A stretch of DNA of 64,000 nucleotides, from the NCBI GenBank assembly GCA_904066235.2, contig CAJFCV020000001.1, forward strand, positions 9,114,001-9,178,000, given 5' to 3'. Shown in pieces: positions 23,147 through 36,016 of this stretch. The notes below the pieces were generated by a model. That model was given only the letters and a program-made list of their open reading frames with translations. It was not told where the DNA came from and made no database searches. The DNA comes from Bursaphelenchus xylophilus. Lineage: Eukaryota > Nematoda > Chromadorea > Rhabditida > Aphelenchoididae. Position numbers and translations under genes: made by a program. Each line of letters starts with the position of its first letter. Position 1 is the stretch's first letter.

Positions 23147-26100
23147 GTTATTCTAACCAGGATTTCAACAATTGAACGGTTAAAATTTCAAAAAAGGAAT
23201 TTCCCGCCATTCTTGGCATTCTGCATCACATCCGAGCTTTAGACTGCTGGAAGTTCCAAATTTAGGAATTCTAAAGCCCAATTGATCATATAAAACTGTC
23301 GTTTGCCCTATAAATTCATCATAAATTCTAAAATCATCTAAACTAATATAATTGCCGTCATTTTTGTATAAACCCCAAACCGAAATTAACACCGATAATT
23401 CTGGGAGAATTCCCGGCCCTCTTTAATGGGTATCAAGAATAATAAATCCTTTTTGGAACTCCATAATTAGACGGGTAAATATGAGGCCCGGCCGATTAAT
23501 AGCGCGCTTTGTTAGCCTCAAGTGTTTACAACAAATGGATATTGTAAAGGACGCGTAAATAAGACCACGCTTAAAATCCAGGGGAAATTACTGTGATATT
23601 AAAACACATCTTTTATGATTTTTTTGAATATCCAAAAAATTTTTTAAATTTTGCACCAGGTCAAATTTTATTTTATGATATTACATCTAAAAAACTAGAA
23701 AAATGCGATATTTCCCGCCAAATTTGGACGTAAAATACTTTGCCATCCACAAAACTCCTCTTAACCACCCTTGAAATCATTACGCGAAACTTTTTCCCCT
23801 CAAAAATCTCGTCTTCGGCCTTCAGAAAGAACGCGGACGAATTAAAGGAATTCTGGGCTTCACTTCTCGGCCTTTGAATTCCACAAAGAACCCCCGAAAT
23901 CGGATAAAGAGAACGGCAATCCTTAATTTAAGTTGTCTTCGATTGTCCCGATTGCCTGAGGGCAGGAAAAGCGGAGTTTAAATTTTATGAGAGATTTGTG
24001 GTTGCCTCAGGGGAAAGAAAGAGATAAATGTGTTATGTTGGGACAAAGAGATTATGACAACAGGTTTATGGGGAGTGATCTGAGTGAAGGGGCGGGTTGG
24101 GGGTGAACAATGGGCATGATAAGAAGTTTTACGGACAAAAACTTATTTTAGACTATCAAAAACGATTTGAAGATTACTATAGTTAAAAGCTCACATTATG
24201 CAGTAAACGCGAAAAAATTTTCCAAATGTCATAAATTCGTGAAACTAAAAAAAGAGAATTCTTTCCGACCACCAGAACGCCGGCAATGCCATATCTTGGG
24301 AGCTCATCAAAATTTCAACCTTCTTTTTGGACATAAATCACCATTGACAACGCCTTCGTTCTCTCATTAAGTTCCGAATAGGTTCAAAGACTGCTCGAAG
24401 CACCAGAGAAAATTTGAGATTCGAAGGGCAAATTTTCGAAAAAATGAAAAATCATCATGACTACTGTAGCCAAAATAAAAATTTCGCTATCACACTTCGT
24501 GTTGATGATAAATGTTTGAAACAAAAACAGAGTGTAACCAAAAAGGTCTGTTTCACAGCAAGCAAATAATTTAGAAGATCCCCAGCCATCGAGATGAATT
24601 GTACAACAATATTTATATTAATCATGACGCGGATCCCCTTCTTCGCTCTCTCATTACACAAATCCCCAGCCAAACAGGGAAATGAGTGGAGATGGTCATA
24701 AATCTCGTTGATCCGGTGATATCTCTTCATCCATTCACAGGGTTTACAATCTTATTAGTCGAAACGGATATCAGCGAAAGAAAAGTAAATAAACAAGTCG
24801 GGAAGAAGTTGGGGTGGCAATAAAAAGTTGATTAGCGTTATAAAAAGAGTTATAAAGGAAGCGTGCGGGCTGCAAGGCTGGTACATGCGAGGAGGGACAT
24901 TAAACTTGAGGATGGTTTCTTTAATCTCGGAAATTTTTAAAACTTGATAAAAAATGGTAAGGTTGGACTAATTAGTCTCAAATAACAATATAATTGGAAT
25001 ACCGAACCTTCTAAGCTCAAAACAAACAATGTTTTGTGCATTTCCCCCAATTAAATCACCCTAAAACAATATTATTTTGGGGTTATGAGCCGTGAACGCA
25101 TACCGAAACAGGTCTAAAACAAGAGTTTAGACAGCGATCGGCGCCGCGAGGAACAAAAGATGAATTCTGAATAGAACGGGGAGTTCAAAGTGAAAAAATA
25201 GCTTACAGAATTTAAATATTCAAATTGCTTTATGATTATTTCAAAATTTAACTTTTATATTCCGAGGATTAACTTCATATCAAACTAAATATGTAATTTC
25301 TAACTTGTTCGTCATATTTCATACCCCATAATAAAGCCGCCCGGAATATTTTTGCACCTTTCCGCCGAATCCACGCCAATTTGTAAGCGCCGACCTTGAA
25401 TGGAGAAAATGAAGTGAAACAACTTTTCTCCGTCCTTTGGCAGTCGCCGCCCGAATCACAGAGGGCAATATGTTTACAAAAAAATTCATTTCGAATACAA
25501 AATTTTTAATCATGGAATTCCGCGAATGGAAATCCGAAAAAAGTCGAGAAAAAAGTGGGAAATCGAAATTCGAAATGGATATTAGAAGATATCCGCGCCG
25601 CTTATTACCATGAGAATGTGGTCGAAGCGCTTTTCCAAATGGATATTTCAGGAATTACAAAAAAAATTTTCATGATAGTACAATATACCTTGCCCAGATG
25701 AATCCAAAAACTTGAGCCTATCATATTGTGGATCAGCCCGCGCGTTTCTCGAAGCGTTATTAATGGAGAGGTATGAAAGGAGGGCGCCTGTAACGCGATC
25801 CTTATCTGGATCGGGGCTTTTATTTTTCTGGATAAGTTACTCGGGGAAATGAGAGGTGACACCTGCGGATTATGTCACATTTCTGGATGGGCCTTTGAAC
25901 GAAAGGTCGATTGCATCGCAGTGAGTGTAAATGCCGGTCGGAATCACATAGAATCTTACGGTAATTTTTGATTTTTTTTTACCGGAAAGTCCAGAAAATA
26001 TGTTTATGATGCTTTTACTTTGAGAAAAAATAGGATGATGCCCTAAATTACTGCTAAATGCCAAATCGAAGTCGTTGAGTAAAAAAGTTACAATATAAAT

Positions 26101-28197
26101 CCGTTAATTCGTATTCAAAAAATAAAAAATTTTCTGCGAGTTAAAATATTATCCTAAGATCCCAAATCAATGTTCTGCGCATTCCCACTATCACCCAGCG
26201 CTTTCTGTGTCAATCACGCAATATTTACGTGTCCGACCCCATTACGAAACCCCTTTTATAGCCAAATAATGGCCCTAAAACCTGCGAATCTTCCCCAAAG
26301 TCATCGCGCGGGCATCCCACTGATGGGAAACCATTAAATTCCCGCTAAAATACGGCTGTAAATTCTTCAAACGAAACTTGAACTTTTTTGGCATAAAGCA
26401 AAAGTAAGAATGGAATAAAAAAAATAACAGTTTTATATTATCCATGCGCCAGAAGAGGTCGGGGTTTCATTTTTGGCCGAAAATCCGGTTATTCGGCTCT
26501 TTAATCATAAAAATTCTTGGAGTGAATAAAGCCCCTGAGGCACTTAAATGACCACCCGACGGACGCTCATTAAATCTCGGGCATTCCGATGGCCCGGCGG
26601 ATTATATAAACCTTGGTTCTGGGTGAGTTATCGCCAAAAAATTGGAATTGAAAACGAAAATTCGAAATTTTAGGAGGAAAATATAATTACAGTACCCCAA
26701 ACAGTTGTCGGATAGCCTCCAGCCATCTGACATTGCAATTAAAAGCCGCCTCAAAAACAAATTTAATCAGATAATTGTTTGGACCGTGGAGAATATCAAA
26801 AAATCAATGCCGCCAAGGAATCCCGCGGTTGGGAAATCATCAAAACCATGTCAGAATGAGATCACAGATTGCGCAAGACATTAGCGACATCAAAAGAGAG
26901 TCTAAACTATTGGATAAAGTAATTATTTTCAATTATATTACACTTGATGATCTCTAATTTGATTTTAAAAAAATAATTGACTTAAATTTTGTTATGATCG
27001 AAAACAACTTACTCGACGGAACTGGGAAGAAAGCAGAGAGTAAAAAATAAATTAAGATTCAGAAGAAGCGCAACCAAGGCCCATTAATTCCGCCAATTTA
27101 CCTGGACTTCTGAGGATCCGAAAACGAAAATAAGATCCCTAATATAAGCAGAGGTCGCGAAAAGTAGTCAAAAAACAGTAACAAATTTGTTTTGGCGCCA
27201 AGCTGAGGCTTTGATCCGAGGCCGGAACCGACAATAGGCAAGTTATAGATTAAATTATGTTATGCGTGATATCAGATGAAATTTTCCGCATAAAATTGAA
27301 AATACTAATGTCAGATCGCCGAAAATGAAAGGATAATTCAGTCACGAGAATAAAAATGACATATTTTGTAGATTTACTTGTAAATCAATCATAGAAGATA
27401 TTAAAATTATATTAAACTTGGTATAAGTCATCAAAAAATTTCTTATAGTACTAAACCCCTCCTTTACAATCGGCCTTTTATAAAGAGTATTCGGAAAACA
27501 TATTTTTATTCCATCCAAGGACATGCAAAGACCGAAAACGATGACATCAATCACGTCCGGCCCCTTTCTTTCACTTGCAATGTTCAATTCGAAGCCTAAT
27601 CCAGAGTTTTTAGAGCATAAAATGAAATTCTTGAGATCAGTGGAATGATAAATGGCTGGAATATTGAAGATAGACAGCAATTTGTCAGCTGGTAATTATA
27701 AGTAATTGAGATCGATTATCGGATATGGATTCGGGGATAAAGTTGAGGATTTTCTGAAAGTAATATAAATAATAAAAGCAGAAGTGAAATTTTTGCAAAG
27801 TGTTGAAATTGGAAATCAAAAAATCCCATACAATAACAAAAGAAATAAAATCCGAGTCCCTTAGTCTCATTAACACCCTCCGCTGACCTCAACATGACTT
27901 CATCAACAGCTCTATTGTGACCACAGGATATGACGCAATAAATTTTTATTGATCCGACCTCTTTATAAGACCAAAAATAAGGTCAGAATTTATGAGACAT
28001 TCAGATGGAGAAGATGTTTGTTATACTCTTCATTCAGTGCGAAAAATGAGGCTGATTTGAGAAAGAAAGAGATGACAAAAATATTGATCTTGGAACGTGA
28101 ATTTATCTACAAAAGATAGGCGTAAAAAAATTTTCATATACGTTCTGAACTAGCCACAATTCGCTTCCTGAAAGTTTTACTTCGCACTTTTAAGGGT

Positions 28198-28266
28198 CAG
28201 CCGTGATTCGATGATCTTTGCGAGAGAGCATGCAAAATAAGGAGAGTCGGACAGACGAAGAACGGG
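28198..28266 (+). repeat. Dispersed repeat family, copy B
   Basis: Reads CAGCCGTGATTCGATGATCT, then TTTGCGAGAGAGCATGCAAA, AAGGAGAGTCGGACAGACGA and AGAACGGGG. It matches copies at 1031-1100 (reverse), 29285-29352 and 44990-45066 in word order and spacing. Confidence 0.55.
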
Positions 28267-29284
28267 GTTTGTGAACGTCTTTCCCGCTGCTACTTGCAAA
28301 GCGGATATCACGGTTGCCGCTAAAATGTGGAAGCCGGAACTTTCAGGAAATGGTTTGTGGCTAGTGCAGAACCGATAAGCAAAGTTTTGGGTAAATCTGA
28401 ACATGAAGCCGGGGATGCATTCCTATTAGAAAAAATTGCAACACGAAAAATATATATATTTCTCTTTGCTATTTTTATGTAGCACTCTGAATTCAAAAGC
28501 CGATCACAAGTCCAATACAAATAACAGTATTGTTACTTCCAAGTGAGGTCAAAAGATTTCGTAAAACGAAATAAATAAACGGCCAGAAGTCCGTTTTTTA
28601 TGAAATAAACTAAATTCCTAAAAGGAGGTGCGAAAAGGAAGAAGAAGAATAACATCTTGGGCCACGTAAAGTCAATCAAAAAACAAATTTGGCACTTTCG
28701 TGGGCCAAAAAGTTGGAAGAAGGGCTTTGAGAGCAGAAAAAGAATGTAAATTGCTTTCAAATTTCAACAAATTTGCAAAAAAAATAATAAAATAACTTTC
28801 CAACGTATGTGTAACCAGTTTCTTACCGTAATCCGTATACATTTTACAGTATTTAAAAGTTTTGTCATCAAATTGGCTACAGATGTCATGTACAATATCC
28901 GGACCGGTCCCAGCACCCCTCCAAATTACTCGAAAACAATGGAAACCCGACAAATCACGCAACCAATTCCCAAATCTCGCGCTGCTCAAGGTAAACAAGA
29001 TCTTGTGAATGACCGCAATAACGGGGAATAGAGTTGGGTGGGGGAGTTTGGCCCAGAGTTTGTTTGTTTTGGAAAACGAAGCCCTAAAACAATGGCCAGT
29101 GAACTGACCCCGAGGGGATTAGGTGGGAAAAGGCTTAACGGGGAGGTTGTGATTGTAATTGGTGAAGTGATTTGGGTATTTCAAGAGGTGGTCATCATTA
29201 CAAAGTTTACAATTTCAGATTTACTCCAAGTTTTGTATATGAGTTCTGAAGCAGCCAAAAATCATTCCCAGAAAATTTTAGCCA

Positions 29285-29352
29285 GCGACAAATATTCAGC
29301 GGTCTTCTTCGCGAGAGAGCGCGCTAAATGAGGAGAGTCGGCAGACGAAAAA
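29285..29352 (+). repeat. Dispersed repeat family, copy C
   Basis: Reads GGTCTTCTTCGCGAGAGAGC, then GCGCTAAATGAGGAGAGTCG and GCAGACGAAAAACGAG. It lies about 1.1 kb from copy B in the same orientation. Confidence 0.55.
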
Positions 29353-30222
29353 CGAGTTCTGCCCCTAACTTTTCCGCTTCTGCAAAATTTTATTTTCAAA
29401 AAATTTCATTTTTTGAAAATATGAATTGCGGGCTTGGAACCTCAATGAATCTTCTAAATTTCAACCAATTTCCATCCAGCCCACAAAATTCCGAAAACTC
29501 AGATCTGATCCTTCTGCATATTATTGCACAACAACGAACTTCTGCTCCAAATTTCCCCCACCTCCCCCTTATCCGAGCACTCGAATTAATTACAAAAGAG
29601 GCCGATAACCACTTGCCATTCGACCTTACAAATGTTTATTCAAAACAGATATCCCCGCGAACACAGCAACTGTCACGGTTTTATAGCGCAAATTAAGAGA
29701 GTTTAGGGACGCGGAGATGGATTACACTTTCAAATTGAAGTCGGGGACATTATTTTGTGTAAATTTTGGGATAACAGACAAGAAAAAGTCAGTGATGAAG
29801 GAAAGGGAAAACAAGGAATTCGAGGAAATGAATTTTAGACATCGAAAGCACAATAATTGCTTTGAAAAATTTTAAAAAAAAGTTCCGTGAGACTTAATCG
29901 GAGCCGTCTTTTCATCAGGAACCTGATTTTCAGCGATGAGGCCTCGTTCCACGCATGCGGACGTAGAATCGTCATAATGCGCGATTGTGGGCTCAGTGAA
30001 ATCCACAATGTTTCAAGTGCCTTTCTCCCAAAAAAGGAATGTTTGGGCCGCAGTTGGATGTCATGGTTTTCTTGGCCCACTCTTCATCGATGAACGTTAA
30101 CTGTGAAAATTTAGGGGACTTGATTCATGGAAGAATCGAAATAATCCGCCATTATAATTTAACGCCGGGTAGCATAAGACCGTTGTTAACCGTAGAATTA
30201 CACAAAACACACTTAAGACAAC

Positions 30223-30228
30223 TTTATT
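30223..30228 (-). terminator. Poly(A) signal AATAAA of the transthyretin-like gene
   Basis: AATAAA on the minus strand 26 bases past the stop codon at 30254, an ideal distance for the end of this short transcript. Confidence 0.55.
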
Positions 30229-30253
30229 GAAATATTTTCGATATTTATAACAT

Positions 30254-30849
30254 TTACGGGGCTTTGGGATACATCTTTTTCGGGCATTGACGATATTTGC
30301 TTCCCCGATTCTTCAACTCGTATTCGGTCTTCACGGACCTACCGGCATTGAACGTGAATTCCCGACAGGTGCCTCCGCATTTGTGGATTCTGAAATCATT
30401 CAAAACAGTGGCATATCACTTACATTTGAATGTAAAAATTGACACCCCCCATTTCATGTTCTCCGCCCGCAATATAGAACTTTCCATTGACAGGGACCTC
30501 GACCACCTTCACCAGATCGTCCGAGTCAATAAAGGCGTTGGTTCCGAGATCTCGTTCCCAGAGACGGACAGTCTAAATTGATGAGTAAGTAAATTGAAGA
30601 GGCCTTAAAAACAGTTCAGAGTTGCCAAAAGTCAATTTTACTGCTTTATGATCCCCCGTACAACGAGACACAACCTGTCTGCAAACGTACCACGATAGGA
30701 ATGCCGTGAAGATCTTTATTATCGCAAGTTAGTCGACTTCTGACGTGAACTTCACGGTACATACCCTTGTGCCTGTATTCGAATGGTTTTTCCTCCACTG
30801 CTGAGACAACAGGGATCAAAAGCGCGAACAAAACAACCATTCGCAACAT
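30254..30849 (-). CDS. Transthyretin-like family secreted protein (TTR family)
   Basis: Three exons on the minus strand (30849-30691, 30572-30424, 30389-30254), 147 residues. A signal peptide (MVVLFALLIPVVSAV) precedes the nematode TTR-like pattern: EVHVRSRLTCDNKDLHGIPI near the start, the TVRLWERD strand, a central DDLVKVVEVPVNGKFYIAG stretch and a C-terminal pair of Cys in IHKCGGTC and RQCPKK. Family members are small extracellular carriers or signalling proteins greatly expanded in nematodes; TTR-52 bridges phosphatidylserine and phagocytes, but the substrate here cannot be read from sequence. ATG at 30849 is chosen; an in-frame Met at 30840 would also begin the signal peptide. The start lies only 88 bases from the divergent kinase gene. 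Confidence 0.88.
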
Positions 30850-30937
30850 TTCCGCAATGAACGAAAATTTAGAAAACAATTTGCAAGGAGAAGACGCCAC
30901 TTCGGTTCGTCGATAACTCGTTGTCCGGTCGGTCTTG
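30850..30937. promoter_or_regulatory. 88-base divergent spacer between ttr-like and CK1-like genes
   Basis: The two start codons face away from each other with only 88 bases between them, so both 5' ends and any shared promoter elements must fit here or overlap the other gene's leader. No TATA-like element stands out. Confidence 0.45.
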
Positions 30938-32825
30938 ATGCCGAGTCTTAGCCCAACCACGCAAGAGCGTCTGGACCGGATCAAAAAAGCAGGCACAGCG
31001 GAGAAGCCGTGAGTTTATTGGATGAAACAGAGCTATGGATTACTGTAGTCAATTTATTTTTGTCAAAAAAAATCCAAATCTGCGGATGCATTCTGCCCGC
31101 GAACTTGCCGTAATGGTTTAATCTTATGACGTTCTAGTGCAAAAGTCTCCACTAAGCAACAACACACGAGTAGTCAAACGAAGAAGAACGAGGTCCGAGT
31201 TCACTACGACCAGGCGCCGTTGTCAGAAATCCCTAAAGGAACCGTCATCAAAACCAACACTGATGCCTACAAGGTCACTGGAAAAGTAAGCTATTTTCCC
31301 CACAATGCATCAGGAACTCCGGCCGAGCCTTTGTACAACGGACTCACTTAAATTTTATGGTCCCTTGCGACTCGTTGTACAGAGGCGTGACTGTAATTTT
31401 AGTTCAATTCCAAATATCGTACGTTACTCTTCAGGTTGGTGGTGGTGGTTTTGGAGATGTGTATGTTGCAGTGAGAGCTTCCACAAAGGCACTTTGCGCC
31501 ATCAAAGCCGAATGCACCGGGAATTTGGAAGAACCGAGGCTTGAAGTAAGTTTACAGAGGAGTGTGCTGAGATTTATGATTAGGTTGCAGAATGCTCAGT
31601 TAATTTTATATAATTTATGATGACAATATTGATTTAAACTAATTTCAGCGAGAGTATTATGTGTATTTGGCGATCGAGAAAGGAAATCGTGCTGGAAAAG
31701 CCCTTCCAAATTTGGTGGGAGCCTATGGATTCGCCAACATGAACAACAAGCTCAAATTCATCTTCATGCCTCTGCTCGGTCCATCTCTGGAATCGACCAT
31801 CAAGAGAAATCGACCAACGTAAGGGCTACTACACTAACACTGTTGTAATCATGAAAAATCTTTAGCTTATATGTAAAGATGATTTAATGTGATTTACAGT
31901 AGATCGACCTGTTACAAAGCTGCCATCCAGATGTGTCGCTCGGTCCAATCGCTCCACAAGCTCGGCTATATCCATCGAGATATCAAGCCGGCCAATTTTG
32001 TGTTCGAATCTAGAACAAGTTACAGTACTCTGGTGCTCATCGATTTTGGAATGGCCACTCATTACCCAACCAAAGTTTCGGAAATTCCAGAAACCTCGCT
32101 TTACGACTTTATTGGGACGTTGAAATATGCCCCCAGGACAACTCATCGCGGTGAACCTCAATCCAGAAAAGATGACTTGGAATCGTGGGTGTATGTGGTA
32201 AGCGATTTGCCGAAGAAAGACAAAAAATTTAGGCCATGGAAGTCTTTGATTTCGATGCCCTTCCATGGAACAGTTGCCAAGAGCAGGAGAGGGTCCACAA
32301 AATGAAGAAAGACTTCTTTCGTCGTCGTATGTTACTTTACGAATAACGCTTTTTGTAATTTAGTTTTCAGCAGCATGAATGCTTTGTGGGTAAATAAGAT
32401 CCCTATTCAGCTTGATTTACTAATCAAAGAGTGTGTTTAGGGGCCTTGAGAGACACAGTAAGAGTATTTGTGGAAGTCCTGGGTATGATCGAAGCGATTG
32501 AATTATGCGCCGATCCTCCATATAGCCAGATTATGGCCCATTTGGGAGCAATGGCCCTGACAGATGGATGCCGGATCGATGGAGATTTACAGTTTGCGGT
32601 AGGGTCTTAATGTCTTACAATTAGTCGCATTTTTATCTGTAGTTAAACTTATATTGTACTATGTAATTTCTTTAGAAGCGCGAAACCCCTCTGACTGACA
32701 TTCGTAGAGCAAAGCAACTGGACTCCGAAGCCCGAGAACCTGCCGGTTGTGACTCCGAGGCTACTCCGTACCAATTATCGAGCACGAAGGAAGTGGAAGG
32801 AAAAGTTCAACAGTTGACAATCTAA
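30938..32825 (+). CDS. Casein kinase 1-family protein kinase (nematode-expanded TTBK/CK1 type)
   Basis: Eight exons (30938-31008, 31138-31285, 31435-31545, 31649-31818, 31900-32197, 32233-32326, 32441-32598, 32676-32825), 399 residues. Ser/Thr kinase motifs: glycine loop VGGGGFGDVY (74-83), AIK Lys97, catalytic HRDIKPANF with Asp194, DFG Asp215, then GTLKYAPRTTHRG, where CK1 kinases lack the usual APE. The substrate-lobe sequence DDLESWVYVAMEV and LPW are also CK1-like. All catalytic residues are intact. The N-terminal 70 residues and the acidic, Ser-rich tail are unconserved. The 115-base intron 6 contains a small AG...GT-bounded segment (32357-32391 region) that could be an alternative exon but would break phase. 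Such kinases are numerous in nematode germlines; the substrate is unknown. Confidence 0.9.
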
Positions 32826-34632
32826 AACTTGAATCGAGCCATGTTCTCATAAACTTCGTACTGCTTGGTATTATTAAAAAAGTACTCTGCAATGGTATTT
32901 ACCCCTTATTTGACTCCCGTTTTTCGTTTACACGCTCCGAAAGCGAAAAATCTTTTGAAAGAGACACATTTCACCGTATAAAATGTCTCTTATCCAAAAA
33001 AATTATTTTTTTAGCCGTAAAGATTTCTATTCTCTGTGTGACAGCCGTCTGGCAGGCGTAACAAAAACGTTTTCATGCATGTTATAATTTGTGTCGCGAT
33101 ATCGAGTTTTAATTATTTTTTCTTGTTTTGGTCCAAGCTCCGAGGAAATTTTTATTGTTTTTGTCCGCACCTTCACAAAGCGTTCGTACTCCTACTCACC
33201 TGTAAAGTTTAGAATTCAGGGCTCTTCATCGTGGCGTTTTCTCTTCGATTTTTCGGCGTTTGGCGTCCGAAAAACCATGTCGCCGTGTGGTGTAGCCGAC
33301 GGCCTTTGTGTGTAAATGGTCCGCGTCCAATTGCACGACGTTCATTCTCAGGTATTATGAGTTTTGTGTTTGCATTCTTTTCGTGTTTAGTTGAAAGTCG
33401 TAGGCTTTTCTACTAACGGCATCTAGTGTAATATATAACGGCAGTCTCTTTGGAGTATGCGCCGGTCTTGGCAGAGAGACTTTTTTTGCACGAACCCGGG
33501 GATGAAATCTGAAATCGGGAGACCACTGTTTTTATATTATACTGTGTAGAGCATAGATTAATCTTCCACGAGATGTTTGCGGGTTTCGTGTTCTCCTGGC
33601 TCCTTGAATCTTTTGCGCTTCAGAACTCTGCTGAATACCCGACTTGAGGCCTGTTTGCTTTTGTAATTTTTACTTTAATCCCGCCATTTCCCGATTTCTA
33701 TTTGCTCTGATGTCCACTGTCTAGCAATGATAACAATGATTGGTCATTATCACTGGTTTATGCAGACGGGCAGAAAGAATGAACTTATCGATCAAATTCT
33801 GGGAGGTCAGAGATTGATAAAAAGTGCAGTAATTGGGTTAGGCCGACTTTTCGTCGGCTTTTCACAATGGTGTTTTAGGTCGTTGGGGAGGGTGAATATT
33901 GAGACGAGCGTTCATCTGCATGTTCGGGGTACGGTATAGTACAACCCCCAGTCCAGTTCAGACCCCCATGACCCAGTACAAACCCCACATCCAATCTGAA
34001 CCCAGAAACCTTCAACGAAGGCTTGATGAGGAATGTTGTAACGGGCTTTGGACAACGGTTTGATCTAAAACGTAGGGGGTTTGATTGAATCGCTTCAGAA
34101 TTTACATTTTACTCTAATTTACGTTTTTTGTATTATTCTAATTTTCCATTATGGAGGCTTGAAACGGGCAAAACAGTGGGGGTTTGAACTACCTTTCGTG
34201 GGGGCTGAACTATTTACTAAAGGCCCGCATGTTCTCCTTCGTCAACGACTTAAAATGTTTCTGGGAAGCCGGCGATAAGTCGGTCTAGTCCTGTGGATAT
34301 AGACCAGATCCCTTTTCATGATTGTAGGAATTCGATGTCTTTATAAATCTTTTCGTTTGGTTGCCAACAGACCATTGCCGTTCCTCGCTTATCAGTTTGA
34401 GTTAACGCTTATGTTTTGTCACGCCTTCAGTTTATTCCCGATTACAACACCATCCCCTATTTGTAAATCGGCTCATTGTTCGCGACACTTGGTTGTACTC
34501 CTCTGCGTTTGTCAACAACCACCGTGATCGCCTCCTTTTTCTTCTCCGTGTTTTGTTTTCATCTTCTGGGGCATTATTTATATTGTTTCAGTTACAAGGA
34601 GTGTGTTCTCAGGTCCCACAGAAGAAGAAATA
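32826..34632. other. Intergenic and 5' leader region of the nucleotidase gene
   Basis: About 1.8 kb with no supported coding exon. A 5' leader exon of the downstream gene probably ends with the acceptor GTTCTCAG about 23 bases before its ATG. The segment 33934-34215 contains a C-rich degenerate repeat facing a G-rich counterpart. Confidence 0.5.
33934..34215. repeat. Degenerate C-rich minisatellite with inverted G-rich partner
   Basis: At 33936-34012 four imperfect units of about 18-20 bases follow each other: AGTACAACCCCCAGTCC, AGTTCAGACCCCCATGACCC, AGTACAAACCCCACATCC, AATCTGAACCCAGAAACC. At about 34170-34213 the complementary sense appears (AGTGGGGGTTTGAACTACC, CGTGGGGGCTGAACTATT). The two blocks could pair as an imperfect hairpin of about 280 bases. 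Confidence 0.5.
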
Positions 34633-36016
34633 ATGGCACAAAAAACAGCACAGGAAGTCAAATGCATCATGGAAACATTGGCCGAGCATCCGAAAGTTCG
34701 GATAAAAGATCCCGAGAAGGTCAGCCAAAAGTTGAGTAAAATCATCGCGGATGGATTCGAGAAGTTGCTGGTAAGTTGAGATTCAGGGGCGTACGGTGGA
34801 CATCTGGGAGGGGAAGGTCGAGTACCACAGGTCTGTGGCATGCACTTACCTCTGGCAAAACCCGTAGAATTGTGGCAGCCATTTGCACCACGAAGTTTTT
34901 GCCCTTACCATTTTTTCCTTCGTCCCCACCTCACCCACAAGCGAGCCCCAGGATTGGTTTATAAGGACCATTTTTAGGTGATCTCGGACTTTGATTACAC
35001 CTTCAGCCGATTCCGTGACGCTGATGGCGGAGAGTGTTGGACTACTCATGGTGTATTTGAAGCAGCTGCCAAGCATGTTAGCGAAGAGTTGGTTAAGGAG
35101 TTTGATCGTTTGAAGACGAAATATCTCAAAATTGAATTCGATCCAACAATGTCGATAGAAGAGAAGACCCCTTATATGGAAGAATGGTGGGGAGTGTCGT
35201 GGATAACATAAATACTATGACTTTAGGTGGAGAGACTCTCATCAGTACATAATCGACCACAAATTTGACCTTCAAACCATAACCGAAGCGGTCCGGGAGT
35301 CTAAAGTTCGATTCAGAGATGGCGCCATTGATTTCCTTCGATGTGTTTGCTCACATAACGTTCCATTGGTCCTATTCAGTGCGGGAATTGGGAACATAAT
35401 TGAAATCTTCCTTGATCAGAATATGCACGAGATCCCAAAGAACTTGCACATTATCTCCAATATGATGCTTTTTGATGAAGAGGTGAGATTGACGGCTAAT
35501 GCTGTAGTTATAATATGTATCATTGAATATGTTAAGTATCATGGTTTCAGAACAAATGTAAGGCCTTCACTGAACCTTTGATCCACACCTTCAACAAGAA
35601 TGCGTCAGTTGTTGGTCAAGAACGACCGTTTTTCCATTCTATCGCCTCCAGAACGAACGTTCTCCTTCTTGGAGACTCACTCGGAGATCTTCACATGGAT
35701 GTGGGAGTGGAGAGAGAAGGTGTTGCCCTCAGAATTGGGTTCCTTAACTTTAATTTTGAGTCATTATATCCGAAATACTTTGATTCATACGATATCGTAT
35801 TATGGGATGACCAGACGATGGACGTTCCTTCTCAAATATTCACTCATATCCATGAAAATATTACGGCTAAGAATGAAGAGAATAGCAAAGAAGAAGGTAA
35901 GAGATCTTTATCAGGAACTAAACTTGACCTAGTGCAATATATGTCATCTATTTCTTACAGTTCGCTCAAATGGAAATGAAGAATCTCGCCAACTGGCCAC
36001 TGAAGTGCAGGCCTAG
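34633..36016 (+). CDS. Cytosolic 5'-nucleotidase III (pyrimidine/UMP-H type)
   Basis: Five exons (34633-34770, 34978-35186, 35227-35482, 35551-35896, 35961-36016), 334 residues. HAD-superfamily phosphatase that dephosphorylates nucleoside 5'-monophosphates in the cytosol (pyrimidine UMP/CMP, and m7GMP in the IIIB branch). Motif I is [11 protein letters not shown] with the nucleophile Asp. The family-specific EEWW stretch spans a splice junction and confirms the GTGGGG donor at 35187. Next come [11 protein letters not shown] (motif II Ser), [14 protein letters not shown], and the acid motif [15 protein letters not shown]. The spliced model is full length. The C-terminal 30 residues are polar and unconserved. 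The start ATG is the first one after a probable leader acceptor; an upstream in-frame extension is open for a few codons, so an alternative N-terminus is possible, as in vertebrate NT5C3A. Confidence 0.93.

Larger units (their letters stand above)
21643..30253. other. Gene-poor region upstream of kal-1
   Basis: About 8.6 kb without any exon chain I can support. The open frames are short, lack splice-consistent neighbours and show no domain. It includes kal-1 upstream DNA, a 51-base tandem duplication (23067-23146), two copies of the dispersed repeat (28198-28266, 29285-29352) and one short repeat word at 23192-23225. Some of it may be distal kal-1 regulatory DNA. Confidence 0.5.

Noticed and set aside
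32357..32391. Extra small exon in the CK1 gene
   Set aside because: Bounded by AG and GT but inclusion shifts the frame before the conserved C-lobe; skipping keeps phase and the family pattern.
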